Position numbers and translations under genes: made by a program. From Kitasatospora sp. MAP5-34 (GTDB lineage: Bacteria; Actinomycetota; Actinomycetes; Streptomycetales; Streptomycetaceae): 64,000 nt of DNA. Location: positions 62,001-126,000 of the forward strand of contig NZ_JARXZC010000004.1 in NCBI RefSeq assembly GCF_029894335.1, given 5' to 3'. This document shows positions 15,895-23,928 of the stretch, one piece after another; position 1 is the first letter of the stretch, and every line of letters starts with the position of its first letter. The notes beneath the pieces were generated by a model. It saw nothing but the letters and a program-made list of their open reading frames with translations, did no database searches and was not told the origin of the DNA.

Positions 15895-16919
15895 GTGGCG
15901 TCAACCCGTCCGGCCCGGCCGGGTACGAACCGCCGGGCCGGGCCCGGCGCGGCCCCGGCTGGGCCCAGCTGGGCCGCCGGGGCGAGGCCCCGGCCCCGGC
16001 CGAGCCTTCCACCTCGCTGCGTGCCGTCTCGGTACGCGGCACCGAGCAGCCCGCCGAGGAGCATCACCTCGGCGAGCGGCTCTCCGCCTTCGTGGACGGC
16101 GAGCTGGGCCACGACTCGCGGGAGCGCGTCCAGGCCCATCTGGCGACCTGCCCGGAGTGCCTCGCGGAGGCCGACGACGGCCGCGCGGTCAAGCATCTGC
16201 TCACGCACACCGGCACCCCCGGCCCCTCCGCCACGCTGATGTCCCGGCTGCTGGCGGTCGCCGCGCTGCCCGACGACGAGCAGGGCGGCGGTGGCCCGGG
16301 TGCCACCACTCCCGGCCCGCTCGGCGCGGCGGGCACCATCGGCGGCAGCCGCCTGACGGGCGGCTCGTTCGGGCGGGGCGCGGGTGCCTCCTTCGGCGCG
16401 GGCGCACTCGGTGCGCAGGCGCCGCTGCCCGGCGTCGACCCCCGGGCCGGCCGGGCCGAGCCCGGCTCCTTCTTCGGTGGCCGGCGCTCGGGCGCCGGGG
16501 CGCCGCAGGGCGCCGACGGGCGCGGCCAGGCCGAGCGGGGCCGGCCGACTCTGCGGGACCAGAGCCAGCGCGTCCAGCGGCCGCTGGCGGCCCTGCTGCA
16601 GGCGCCTGCCGCCCGTCCGGCCGCACCCCGTGCGCGGCGGTTCGTCTTCGCTGCGGCCGGCGCCTTCTCGGTGGCCGCGGTGACGCTCGGCGGGGTCGGC
16701 AGCATCTCCGCCCTGACGGGCGAGGAGCAGCACGGCACGGCCGTCAACCCCGTCCGGGTCCAGGGCGGCGCGGTGGTCGTCCCCGGGACGGGTGAGCTGT
16801 CGGTCGACTTCCCCGTGTACCCCGTCCGGGGGGCGCACGGCGCGGGCGCCGTCCCCCCGGCGCCGTACGGTGCCGGGGCGGACGCCTACCAGGCCGAGCC
16901 GAAGCGCCAGCTCCGCTAG
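15891..16919 (+). CDS. Zinc-binding anti-sigma factor (RseA-type), membrane anchored
   Basis: A 342-residue protein. The zf-HC2 anti-sigma domain (about 58-105, [18 protein letters not shown]...) has His83, Cys87 and Cys90 in HLATCPEC, the HxxxCxxC zinc motif. A long Gly/Ala/Pro-rich linker (about 125-245) leads to one membrane helix (about 251-272, [20 protein letters not shown]) and a short extracytoplasmic tail, so it can hold the sigma factor at the membrane and respond to envelope or thiol stress. The GTG start overlaps the sigma stop. The linker is much longer than usual. No htrA protease gene follows, unlike many relatives; tatB comes next. Confidence 0.88.
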   Translation: MSGVNPSGPAGYEPPGRARRGPGWAQLGRRGEAPAPAEPSTSLRAVSVRGTEQPAEEHHLGERLSAFVDGELGHDSRERVQAHLATCPECLAEADDGRAVKHLLTHTGTPGPSATLMSRLLAVAALPDDEQGGGGPGATTPGPLGAAGTIGGSRLTGGSFGRGAGASFGAGALGAQAPLPGVDPRAGRAEPGSFFGGRRSGAGAPQGADGRGQAERGRPTLRDQSQRVQRPLAALLQAPAARPAAPRARRFVFAAAGAFSVAAVTLGGVGSISALTGEEQHGTAVNPVRVQGGAVVVPGTGELSVDFPVYPVRGAHGAGAVPPAPYGAGADAYQAEPKRQLR

Positions 16920-17090
16920 CCCAGGCCCTGCGAGACCTCTCCGGGCGGGCCCGTCCGACGGCAGGCCATCGGCTGGTCTTTTCCCCGGCTTCATCGACTC
17001 GGGGCTCGAAGACCGGCCGGTGGCCACTACGCTGTAGTGACCGCTGTCCTTCGAGCTCGTCGGGTTCGTCATCAGGAGCTGGGAGCTTAC

Positions 17091-17507
17091 GTGTTTGCAG
17101 ACATAGCCCCTCTGGAGGTCGTGACGCTGGCCATCATGGCCGTGGTGATCTTCGGGCCGGACAAGCTCCCCAAGCTGATCCAGGACACGATGGGCTTCAT
17201 CCGCAAGGTCAGGTCCTTCGCGGACAGCGCCAAGGAGGACATCCGCAGCGAGCTCGGTCCGGAGTTCCAGGACTTCGAGTTCCAGGATCTCCACCCGAAG
17301 ACCTTCGTCCGTAAGCAGCTGCTCGGCGGCAACGAGGACCCACTCGGTTTCAAGGAGATCCGCGACGGCCTGGACTTCAGGTCGGTCCTGAACGACGAGC
17401 CGGCTCCGTCCTCGTCCTTCGGTCTGACCAGGACCACCCCGCCCGCCACCGGCGGCGCGGCGCTGCGCGACGGCGAGCGGCCCCCGTTCGACCCCGACGC
17501 GACCTGA
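17091..17507 (+). CDS. tatB: Sec-independent protein translocase protein TatB
   Basis: A 138-residue TatA/B-type membrane protein: an N-terminal membrane helix (PLEVVTLAIMAVVIFGP, about 7-23), the hinge FGPDKLPKL, an amphipathic helix (IQDTMGFIRKVRSFADSAKEDIRSE) and a polar, Pro-rich tail. The Glu at position 9, near the membrane entry, favours TatB over TatA. It acts with TatA and TatC in export of folded proteins. The start GTG 17091 is chosen because AGGAG lies upstream and the MFADIAPLE N-terminus fits the family; a GTG at 17037 would add 18 residues. It lies right after the sigma/anti-sigma operon, a conserved order. Confidence 0.9.
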   Translation: MFADIAPLEVVTLAIMAVVIFGPDKLPKLIQDTMGFIRKVRSFADSAKEDIRSELGPEFQDFEFQDLHPKTFVRKQLLGGNEDPLGFKEIRDGLDFRSVLNDEPAPSSSFGLTRTTPPATGGAALRDGERPPFDPDAT

Positions 17508-17724
17508 ACCTCCTACCCCCCTGCCCCTCCCCACCACCACCGGCGCGTCCGCCCGTTCGGAGCTGCTGCGCGGGGCTGTGCCAGGCGCGCGGCTATTGTG
17601 CTGGAGTGCTCCGCTGTGCCACAGGTCACCGAGGTTTCGGTGCCGACCTGCCCGGCCGGAGCACCGGCGTGCGCCACGATGGAGCCCGCTACCGCAGGGA
17701 ACAGCGTGTTGAGGAGGCCCGGGG

Positions 17725-18414
17725 ATGGACGCAACGAGTCGTGCGACGGTAACGGCTACGGCGGGGGAGCCGGCCGGGGTCGTGGTCGGCAGTCAGCCCG
17801 GGCCGCCGGCTGATCCGCTGGCGCCGTACCAGGCGGCGGACTTCCCCTGGTACGGGCTGGACGACGCCTGGACGGGCCGCCGCTGGCTGATGCAGGCCGG
17901 TGCCGGGAACAACCGCGCGGGCCACCAGCACGGCAGCGTGGACTACGGCACCCTCGGGCACGGCGAGGAGCCGGCCAAGCAGTACGAGGCACGGGACGTC
18001 CGGCGCTTCGCGGTGGTGGTCACGATGGCCCGCCGCGAGGTGCGCCGCAGCGCCGACAACACCGGGACACTGGAGGCCACCACCGCCTCCTCCGCCGCCT
18101 GGCTGGCCGGCTCCGGCCTGCTCGCCGCGACCTGGCCCGGCCAGCTGGACCGCGCCCTGCGCCAGGACTGGCTGGACCAGCAGACCACCCTGGCCTGGGA
18201 CCTGGCCGACGACCTGGACGGCCCCGGCTGGTCCCCGCTGACCCTCCCGGTGAACGGCCTCCCCCAGCCCTTCCGCTACCGCGAGTCCGAGTACGGCTGG
18301 GTCCTGGCCGGCGAGGCCCCGGGCGTCCTGCTCGGCGCCTACGGACGCGGCGTCAGCGCCTACGGAGCGGGCTTCAGCCCCGTCCCCGACCTCACGGCCT
18401 ACACCCGCCGCTGA
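17725..18414 (+). CDS. Hypothetical protein, 229 residues
   Basis: I do not recognise this protein. It has a Gly/Pro-rich start (to about residue 35), then a Trp/Tyr-rich section (DFPWYGLDDAWTGRRWLMQAG), the block NNRAGHQHGSVDYGTLGHG, a beta-like stretch RRFAVVVTMARREVRRSADNTGTLEATTASSAAW and a C-terminal part with PLTLPVNGLPQPFRYRESEYGWVLAGEA. There is no signal peptide or membrane helix, so it should be cytosolic. Codon use is normal for the window, which supports a real gene. It is flanked by tatB and the barstar-like gene on the same strand. ATG 17725 is the start. Confidence 0.65.
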   Translation: MDATSRATVTATAGEPAGVVVGSQPGPPADPLAPYQAADFPWYGLDDAWTGRRWLMQAGAGNNRAGHQHGSVDYGTLGHGEEPAKQYEARDVRRFAVVVTMARREVRRSADNTGTLEATTASSAAWLAGSGLLAATWPGQLDRALRQDWLDQQTTLAWDLADDLDGPGWSPLTLPVNGLPQPFRYRESEYGWVLAGEAPGVLLGAYGRGVSAYGAGFSPVPDLTAYTRR

Positions 18415-18526
18415 CGTCGCCTCAGCAGGTGCCCGGGTAGGCGACTGGGCCGCCTTGAGGCGGTCCTCCGAAGCAGGGCCGTCTTCGAGACTCCGGCAGG
18501 CGCCGTCCGGTCGATAGGCTGCCTGG

Positions 18527-18847
18527 GTGACGCATACGGAGTTGGTGGTCGATCTCAGAGGGCGGCAGATCCGGTCGCCGGCGGACTTCTGGGACGCCGT
18601 CGCCGTCCCCTGCGGCCTGCCGGACTGGTTCGGGCGGAACCTGGACGCCTGGTGGGACACGATCGAGACCCGTGGGATCTCGGAGGTCATCGACCGGCAC
18701 GACCTGCTGATCGTTCGAGCGGACCGGCACGGCCTGTTCTCGCCGAGCAACCCGGACGGCGCACGCCTGGCCGAGGTCTTCCGGGAGTCCGGTCAAGCCA
18801 CCCTCGAACTCGGTGGCCTGACGGCAGCCTGCCCGCAACGTTCCTGA
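18527..18847 (+). CDS. Barstar-family ribonuclease-inhibitor-like protein
   Basis: A 106-residue protein with the barstar fold pattern: VVDLRGRQIRSPADFWDAV, then GLPDWFGRNLDAWWDTIE, where the GRNLDALWD-like segment is the family hallmark, and DLLIVRADRHGLF. Barstar binds and inhibits barnase-type ribonucleases; actinobacteria carry many orphan homologues. No barnase or other toxin gene is present beside it. GTG 18527 is six bases after a TAGGCT -10 (18515-18520) and has no ribosome binding site, so it is probably translated from a leaderless mRNA. The function is open: immunity against foreign ribonucleases or regulation of an own RNase. Confidence 0.82.
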   Translation: MTHTELVVDLRGRQIRSPADFWDAVAVPCGLPDWFGRNLDAWWDTIETRGISEVIDRHDLLIVRADRHGLFSPSNPDGARLAEVFRESGQATLELGGLTAACPQRS

Positions 18848-18950
18848 TCTTCCCGGCAGCTGACGTTGAGTCATGGCAGGTCGTCTCCGGGGCCGGAGCC
18901 GCCGCCGAGTCGGTCGCATTCGCCGTCCCGAGGCGGGTGCGCATGACGGC

Positions 18951-19003
18951 CAACGGGCTGGTCAGCCGGGCGGACGAATGCCTATCCGCTGACCAGCCCG
19001 TTG
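18951..19003. terminator. Bidirectional terminator between the barstar-like and mrp genes
   Basis: A perfect 16-bp inverted repeat (18951-18966 with 18988-19003) with a 21-base loop lies between the convergent stops at 18847 and 19009. Confidence 0.85.
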
Positions 19004-19008
19004 CCCGA

Positions 19009-20169
19009 TCAGAACTTGTTCTTCGGCGTCAGCCCCAGCGACATCCCCGAGAGCCCGCGCTGGCGGCCGCCGAGCTTGCCCGCGATGGTGCGCAGGGCGG
19101 AGCCGGCCGGGGAGTCGGGGTCGGTCAGGACTACCGGGCGGCCGTCGTCGCCGCCTTCGCGGAGGCGGACGTCGATGGGGATGGAGCCGAGGACCGGGAC
19201 GGTGGCGCCGACCGAGCGGGTGAGGGCGTCGGCGACGGTCTGGCCGCCGCCGGTGCCGAAGACGTCGATCATCTCGTCGCAGTGCGGGCAGGGCATGCCC
19301 GACATGTTCTCGATCACGCCGACGATCTTCTGGTGGGTCTGCAGCGCGATGGTGCCCGCGCGTTCGGCGACCTCGGCGGCGGCCATCTGCGGGGTGGTGA
19401 CGATCAGGATCTCGGCGTTAGGGACCAGCTGGGCCACCGAGATCGCGATGTCGCCGGTGCCCGGCGGGAGGTCGAGCAGCAGGACGTCCAGGTCGCCCCA
19501 GTAGACGTCGGCCAGGAACTGCTGCAGCGCGCGGTGCAGCATCGGGCCGCGCCACACCACGGGGGCGTTGCCCGGGGTGAACATGCCGATCGAGATGACC
19601 TTCACGCCGTGCGAGGACGGCGGCATGATCATGTCCTGCACCTGGGTCGGGCGCCCCTCGACGCCCAGCATGCGCGGCACGCTGTGGCCGTAGATGTCGG
19701 CGTCCACGACGGCGACCTTCAGCCCGTCGGCGGCCATCGCGGCGGCCAGGTTGACGGTGACCGAGGACTTGCCGACCCCGCCCTTGCCGGAGGCGACCGC
19801 GTACACCCGGGTCAGTGTGCCGGGCTTGGCGAACGGGATCTCCCGCTCGGGCGCGCCACCGCGCAGCAGGTTGGAGAGCTCCTTGCGCTGCTCCTCGCTC
19901 ATCACGTCGAGCTCGACCTCGACGCCCGTCACACCGGCGACCTTGGAGACCGCCTCGGTGACGCGGTTGGTGATCGTCTCGCGCATCGGACAGCCGGAGA
20001 CGGTCAGGTACACCCCGACGCGGACCACGCCGTCGTCGCCGATCTCGACCGATTTCACCATCCCGATCTCGGTGATCGGTCGGTTGATCTCGGGGTCGTT
20101 GACGGTCGCGAGCGCCTCGCGTACGGACTCCTCCGTGACGCCGACCGCAACCTCTGTCTCGTTGGCCAT
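19009..20169 (-). CDS. mrp: Mrp/ApbC/NBP35-type iron-sulfur carrier ATPase
   Basis: A 386-residue P-loop ATPase. Residues 1-100 form a MIP18-like domain (EALATVNDPEINRPITEIGM), fused to a ParA/MinD-type domain with the deviant Walker A ASGKGGVGKSS (127-137), VVDADIYGHSVPRMLG, LLDLPPGTGD and the CPHC pair in ENMSGMPCPHC that can hold a 4Fe-4S cluster between two subunits. The family carries and transfers Fe-S clusters to apo-proteins. It lies downstream of the MgtE-like/DUF1003 pair with a 56-bp gap on the same strand, so one transcript is possible. Confidence 0.93.
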   Translation of the reverse strand: MANETEVAVGVTEESVREALATVNDPEINRPITEIGMVKSVEIGDDGVVRVGVYLTVSGCPMRETITNRVTEAVSKVAGVTGVEVELDVMSEEQRKELSNLLRGGAPEREIPFAKPGTLTRVYAVASGKGGVGKSSVTVNLAAAMAADGLKVAVVDADIYGHSVPRMLGVEGRPTQVQDMIMPPSSHGVKVISIGMFTPGNAPVVWRGPMLHRALQQFLADVYWGDLDVLLLDLPPGTGDIAISVAQLVPNAEILIVTTPQMAAAEVAERAGTIALQTHQKIVGVIENMSGMPCPHCDEMIDVFGTGGGQTVADALTRSVGATVPVLGSIPIDVRLREGGDDGRPVVLTDPDSPAGSALRTIAGKLGGRQRGLSGMSLGLTPKNKF

Positions 20170-20225
20170 GCCTTGATGGTACGGCGCGTCGGATCGCGGT
20201 TAACCCGGCAGTAGCGTGCTGCCGG

Positions 20226-20849
20226 TCACAACATGTCGGCGGACTCCCGCTGGCCGTCCAGGTCCTTGAGCAGCGCCTGCAGTTCGGACCGGATGAAGTC
20301 CCTGGTCGCCACCTCGCCGAGGCCCTGCCGCAGGGCCGCGACCTCCCGGGTGAGGTACTCGGTGTCGGCGATGTTGCGGTCGCTGCGGGCCCGGTCCTGC
20401 TCCATGTTGACGCGGTCCCGGTTGTCCTGCCGGTTCTGCGCCAGCAGGATCAGCGGCGCCGCGTAGGAGGCCTGCAGCGAGAGGACGAGGGTCAGGAAGA
20501 TGAAGGGGTAGCTGTCGAACCGGTAGCTGCCCGGGAGCAGGGTGTTCCAGAGCACCCAGATGACGATGAACACCGTCATCCAGACGATGAACCGCCCGGT
20601 GCCGAGGAAGCGCGCGATCCGTTCGGAGAGCTTGGCGAACGCCTCCGGGTCGTACGAGGGCAGCGTGATCAGCCCGGGGCGCGAGGTGCGCGGCTGGTCC
20701 AGCTTGGTCCGGGCCGTGCTGCCGGAGTCGGCGCGCGGTGTGTTGCCCTCGCGCACCCGGAGTTCGCGCAGCTGGCGCAGTTCGCGCAGCTCGCCCTGGA
20801 GTCGCTGGCGCGGGCTCTCGTCCCGGCGCCCCTTCCGGTCAGCGTCCAC
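20226..20849 (-). CDS. DUF1003 membrane protein
   Basis: A 207-residue protein with a charged N-terminus (RLQGELRELRQLRELRV, a short coiled coil), two membrane helices (VWMTVFIVIWVLWNTLLPG and PFIFLTLVLSLQASYAAPLILL, about 97-140) joined by the DSYPFIFL segment that marks DUF1003, and a coiled-coil C-terminus (RDNIADTEYLTREVAALRQGL-like). The function of the family is unknown. Its GTG start lies inside the end of the MgtE-like gene (11-bp overlap), so translation is coupled and the two products probably work together. Confidence 0.88.
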   Translation of the reverse strand: MDADRKGRRDESPRQRLQGELRELRQLRELRVREGNTPRADSGSTARTKLDQPRTSRPGLITLPSYDPEAFAKLSERIARFLGTGRFIVWMTVFIVIWVLWNTLLPGSYRFDSYPFIFLTLVLSLQASYAAPLILLAQNRQDNRDRVNMEQDRARSDRNIADTEYLTREVAALRQGLGEVATRDFIRSELQALLKDLDGQRESADML

Positions 20850-22143
20850 CGGCTTCCTCGCTCTCGTGCCCGTGATCCATGGCCTCGGTGTCGCCGCCGT
20901 GCAGGGACGACTCGCGCCAGTCGTCCGGCAGCAGGTGGTCCAGTACGTCGTCGACGGTGACCGCGCCGAGCAGGTGGTCCGCCTCGTCCACCACCGGGGC
21001 CGCGACCAGGTTGTACGTCGCCAGGTAACTGGTGATCAGTGGCAACGGGGTGTCCGGCGGCAGCGGGTCGAGGTCGTCGTCGACGATCGAGCCGACCAGG
21101 ACGTACGGGGGCTCGCGCAGCAGCCGCTGGAAGTGCACGGTGCCCAGGTACTTGCCGGTCGGCGTCTCGTTCGGCGGGCGGCAGACGTAGACCTGGGCGG
21201 CCAGCGCGGGCTTGTTGTCGGCGATCCGGACCCGGGCCAGCGCCTCGGCCACGGTCGCGTCCGGCTCCAGCACGATCGGCTCGGTGGTCATCAGACCACC
21301 GGCGGTGTCCTCTTCGTAGGAGAGCAGCCGGCGCACCGAGGCGGCGTCCTCGGGCTCCATCAGCAGCAGCAGCCGCTCCGCGTCCGCCTCCGGGAGGTCG
21401 GACAGCAGGTCGGCGGCGTCGTCCGGGTCCATCGCCTCCAGGACGTCGGCCGCGCGCTCCTCCTTGAGCTTGCCGATGATCTCGATCTGGTCGTCCTCGG
21501 GCAGCTCCTCCAGGACGTCCGCGAGCCGGTCGTCGTCCAGCGCGGCGGCGACCTCGGCGCGGCGTTTGGGGGAGAGGTGGTGCATCACGTTGGCGAGGTC
21601 GGCCGGGCGCAGCTGCTCGAAGGTGGCCAGCAGGTTGGCCGCGCCCTGGCCCTCCTCGGTCAGCGCGAAGCCCGTCACCGCCGACCAGTCCAGCATCACC
21701 GTCTCGGCCTTGGCCTTGCGCAGCCGACCGGCCTTGCCGACCTGGACGAAGACCTTGCTGATCTCCCACTCGCGGACCCGGGTCTGCACCATGGCGACGT
21801 CCAGCACGGTGACCTCGTCGCCGGTCTTGGTACGGGTGACCGTACGGTCCAGCAGCTCGGCGAGGACCAGGGTTTCGGAGGTGCGCTGCTCGAACCGCCG
21901 CAGGTTGATCACGCCGGTGGTGATGACCTGTCCGGACTCCAGGCTGGTCACCCGGGTCATCGGCAGGAAGATCCGCCGTCGGCCGACCACCTCGACCACC
22001 AGGCCCAGCACACGCGGCGGACGGCCGCCGATCCGCAGCGAGACCACGACGTCGCGCACCCGTCCGACCTGGTCGCCGTTGGGATCGAACACGGCGATCG
22101 CGGAGAGATGTGAGATGAAGACCCGGCTGCCTGGCCCTGCCAT
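20839..22143 (-). CDS. MgtE N-domain and CBS-domain protein without a membrane channel
   Basis: A 434-residue cytosolic protein (ATG 22143 behind GAGGGAG). The N-terminus resembles a PRC-barrel (VFDPNGDQVGRVRDVVVSLR). From about residue 190 the MgtE N superhelix repeats are visible (LANVMHHLSPKRRAEVAAAL, LADVLEELPEDDQIEIIG, AADVLEAMDPDDAADLLSDLP), followed by two CBS domains (GGLMTTEPIVLEPDATVAEAL and VDEADHLLGAVTVDDVLDHLLP). True MgtE magnesium channels continue with five membrane helices; here the protein ends after the CBS pair. In MgtE these domains sense cytosolic Mg2+ or nucleotides and gate the pore. Coupled translation with a DUF1003 membrane protein suggests a regulatory partnership. 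It matches Rv1232c. Confidence 0.88.
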   Translation of the reverse strand: MAGPGSRVFISHLSAIAVFDPNGDQVGRVRDVVVSLRIGGRPPRVLGLVVEVVGRRRIFLPMTRVTSLESGQVITTGVINLRRFEQRTSETLVLAELLDRTVTRTKTGDEVTVLDVAMVQTRVREWEISKVFVQVGKAGRLRKAKAETVMLDWSAVTGFALTEEGQGAANLLATFEQLRPADLANVMHHLSPKRRAEVAAALDDDRLADVLEELPEDDQIEIIGKLKEERAADVLEAMDPDDAADLLSDLPEADAERLLLLMEPEDAASVRRLLSYEEDTAGGLMTTEPIVLEPDATVAEALARVRIADNKPALAAQVYVCRPPNETPTGKYLGTVHFQRLLREPPYVLVGSIVDDDLDPLPPDTPLPLITSYLATYNLVAAPVVDEADHLLGAVTVDDVLDHLLPDDWRESSLHGGDTEAMDHGHESEEAGGR

Positions 22144-22210
22144 GGACTCCCTCTCTCCGGACGTTGCGGCCCAGGCTACCCGGGCCGCAACCGCAGAGCC
22201 CGCAAAGCCC

Positions 22211-22243
22211 CGGGGGCGCGGTACGGCAAGTCGCGCGCCCCCG
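22211..22243. terminator. Hairpin after the MerR-family gene
   Basis: A 10-bp GC-rich stem (22211-22220 with 22234-22243) with a 13-base loop lies between the MerR gene stop and the upstream region of the MgtE-like gene, both on the minus strand. About 15 bp later the motif CGGACCGTGYGTACTC occurs twice (22270-22314). Confidence 0.6.
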
Positions 22244-22311
22244 GCGCTGGTGCGGAGCGTGCGTACGCGGACCGTGTGTACTCGGAGCGGACGCACCCGG
22301 ACCGTGCGTAC

Positions 22312-23136
22312 TCAGGGCGTCGTGATCGGCTCCTGCAGTTCGGTCACCCAGGTGTCCGGATCGCCCGCCACCTCCAGGTAGAGCTCGCGGGCGTAGCCGG
22401 TGGACCGGTGGCCGGTCGCGTCGATCCAGCGGGCCAGGGTCTGCGCGGTCGTCAGGACGGCGTCCATCGAACCCCGGTGCACGATGGTCGCGGCGTTCTC
22501 GATGGCCGGCAGGTCCACGATCGCGAAGTCGTGGCCGTCCTGCGGCGTCGCGGCGACCGGGACGGCGGCATGCACCGTCACCGCCTCGCCGCCGTCCTCG
22601 GCCGCCGTGTAGTAGGCGATGCTCGCGCCGGCCGGGGTGAGGCCCGCCTCGGCCACCCGGCGGCACAGCTCCCCGAACAGCGGCCCGACCACCGGTCCGA
22701 TGTGCTCCGGCTCGAAACCGGCTGCGGTGCCGGTCAGTTCGGCCACCCGGACCGCCGGAATGCTCTTGACCACCACATCGTCGCTGGGCATGAGTCCCTC
22801 ACTCTCGATCGTACGGAGCCTCGCCTCGACCCTGGTCAGCCGGGTGGCCGTCTCGGCCACCACCGCCTCCAGCTCCGCGCGCCGCAGCCTGAGCATCCCG
22901 CGCAGCTCCTCGGCGCCCACCTTCTCGTCCAGGATCGACTGCACCTGCTGCAGCGTGAAGCCGAGATCCTTCAGGGCGATCACCCGGTTGAGCCGGGCCA
23001 GTTGGGCGGCCTCGTAGCAGCGGTACCCGCTGACGGGGTCGACCCGGGCGGGGCGCAGCAGCCCGATGGCGTCGTAGTGCCGCAGCATCCGGACGGACAC
23101 GCGGCCGTGCTTGGCGAAGTCTCCGATGGTGAACAT
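22312..23136 (-). CDS. MerR-family transcriptional regulator with GyrI-like effector domain
   Basis: A 274-residue regulator. The MerR winged helix (MFTIGDFAKHGRVSVRMLRHYDAIGLLRP...GYRCYEAAQLARLNRVIALKDLGFTLQQVQ) spans residues 1-70, a coiled-coil dimerisation helix follows (RRAELEAVVAETATRLTRVEARL), and residues about 125-274 form a GyrI/BmrR-like small-molecule-binding domain (VVKSIPAVRVAEL...). Such proteins sense drugs or other hydrophobic cations and activate an efflux gene. An EamA transporter lies 0.8 kb upstream in the opposite direction, a conceivable but unproven target. ATG 23136 is used; the ribosome binding site is weak. Confidence 0.9.
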   Translation of the reverse strand: MFTIGDFAKHGRVSVRMLRHYDAIGLLRPARVDPVSGYRCYEAAQLARLNRVIALKDLGFTLQQVQSILDEKVGAEELRGMLRLRRAELEAVVAETATRLTRVEARLRTIESEGLMPSDDVVVKSIPAVRVAELTGTAAGFEPEHIGPVVGPLFGELCRRVAEAGLTPAGASIAYYTAAEDGGEAVTVHAAVPVAATPQDGHDFAIVDLPAIENAATIVHRGSMDAVLTTAQTLARWIDATGHRSTGYARELYLEVAGDPDTWVTELQEPITTP

Positions 23137-23201
23137 GATGTGTCCCAGTGGAGGGCCTGACACGGTGTGAGGGTCAAGCGTCGGGTTGCCCCAGGGTCGA
23201 C

Positions 23202-23738
23202 CTACTTGCGGCGCCTGAGCAGCAGCTTCGGCAGCCCGGCCGGGACGGGCTCGCGGGTGGTGGCGGTGGAGGGCATCGGGACGGCGGCGTGCGAGCCGTC
23301 CGGCATCGCGGCGGGGTGCTCGGTGAGCGGGCCGGTCGGCTCCAGTCGGAGCACCCGGCACTCGCGGGCCCAGCGGTCGCCGATGGTGTCGGTGTCGGGG
23401 GCGTTGAGCCGTTTGCCCTTGAGCTCCTCGACCGCGCCGAGCCACGCCTCGCTCTGCGGGGCGAGTTCGGTGACCCGGGCGGTCCAGCCGGTCAGCCGTC
23501 CCCACTTGTCCTTGCTGCGTACCGTCACGGCGGCGGTGGAGCCCGCCGTGAGGCCGTGCAGCGGCTGCTCGGCACCGTCGCCGACCACCACCACCGCACC
23601 GTCCTGCCAGGCGTGCCAGAGGGCCCGGCTCTGCTGCTCGCCGTCGGCCCGTACCCAGAGCAGGCCGGACTTCTTCGCGGCCTCCTCCAGGAGCGCCCGG
23701 TCGAGGAAGTGAGCGGCGTCGGTCGTCGTAGGCTCCAT
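23202..23738 (-). CDS. Hypothetical protein, possible split-barrel fold
   Basis: A 178-residue cytosolic protein of unknown function. Between residues about 25 and 110 it shows alternating beta-like strands (SGLLWVRADG, AVVVVGDGAEQPLHGL, TAAVTVRSKDKWGRLTGWTARVTEL) that recall PNPOx-type flavin split barrels, but no flavin or F420 motif can be defended. The C-terminus is Pro-rich and ends in LLLRRRK. The start ATG 23738 is used; longer frames lack support. It is transcribed upstream of, and in the same direction as, the MerR regulator with a 65-bp gap, and diverges from the EamA transporter. Confidence 0.6.
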   Translation of the reverse strand: MEPTTTDAAHFLDRALLEEAAKKSGLLWVRADGEQQSRALWHAWQDGAVVVVGDGAEQPLHGLTAGSTAAVTVRSKDKWGRLTGWTARVTELAPQSEAWLGAVEELKGKRLNAPDTDTIGDRWARECRVLRLEPTGPLTEHPAAMPDGSHAAVPMPSTATTREPVPAGLPKLLLRRRK

Positions 23739-23928
23739 GGCGCACCAGCGTACGGCGTCGGACCCCGGCCGCGCCCGGGTGGTCTCCCACCTGGCCGGTC
23801 GCTGTCGGACCGCTGGTCGCACCGCTGTCCCACCGCCGTCTCACCGCTCAGGACGACAGTCGTGTGACCCGGGTACAGGCCTTACCGTTGTAGCGCCCCC
23901 GTCACCGCGAAGTCCCCGGAGAAGTGCT

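Noticed and set aside
15351..17540. A 729-codon minus-strand ORF opposite sigE, anti-sigma and tatB
   Set aside because: It is the mirror of three recognised plus-strand genes with coupled starts.
20669..22666. A 665-codon minus-strand ORF across the MgtE-like gene in another frame
   Set aside because: It is offset from the MgtE-like frame, which has MgtE and CBS motifs; the rejected product is an Arg/Gly-rich shadow.
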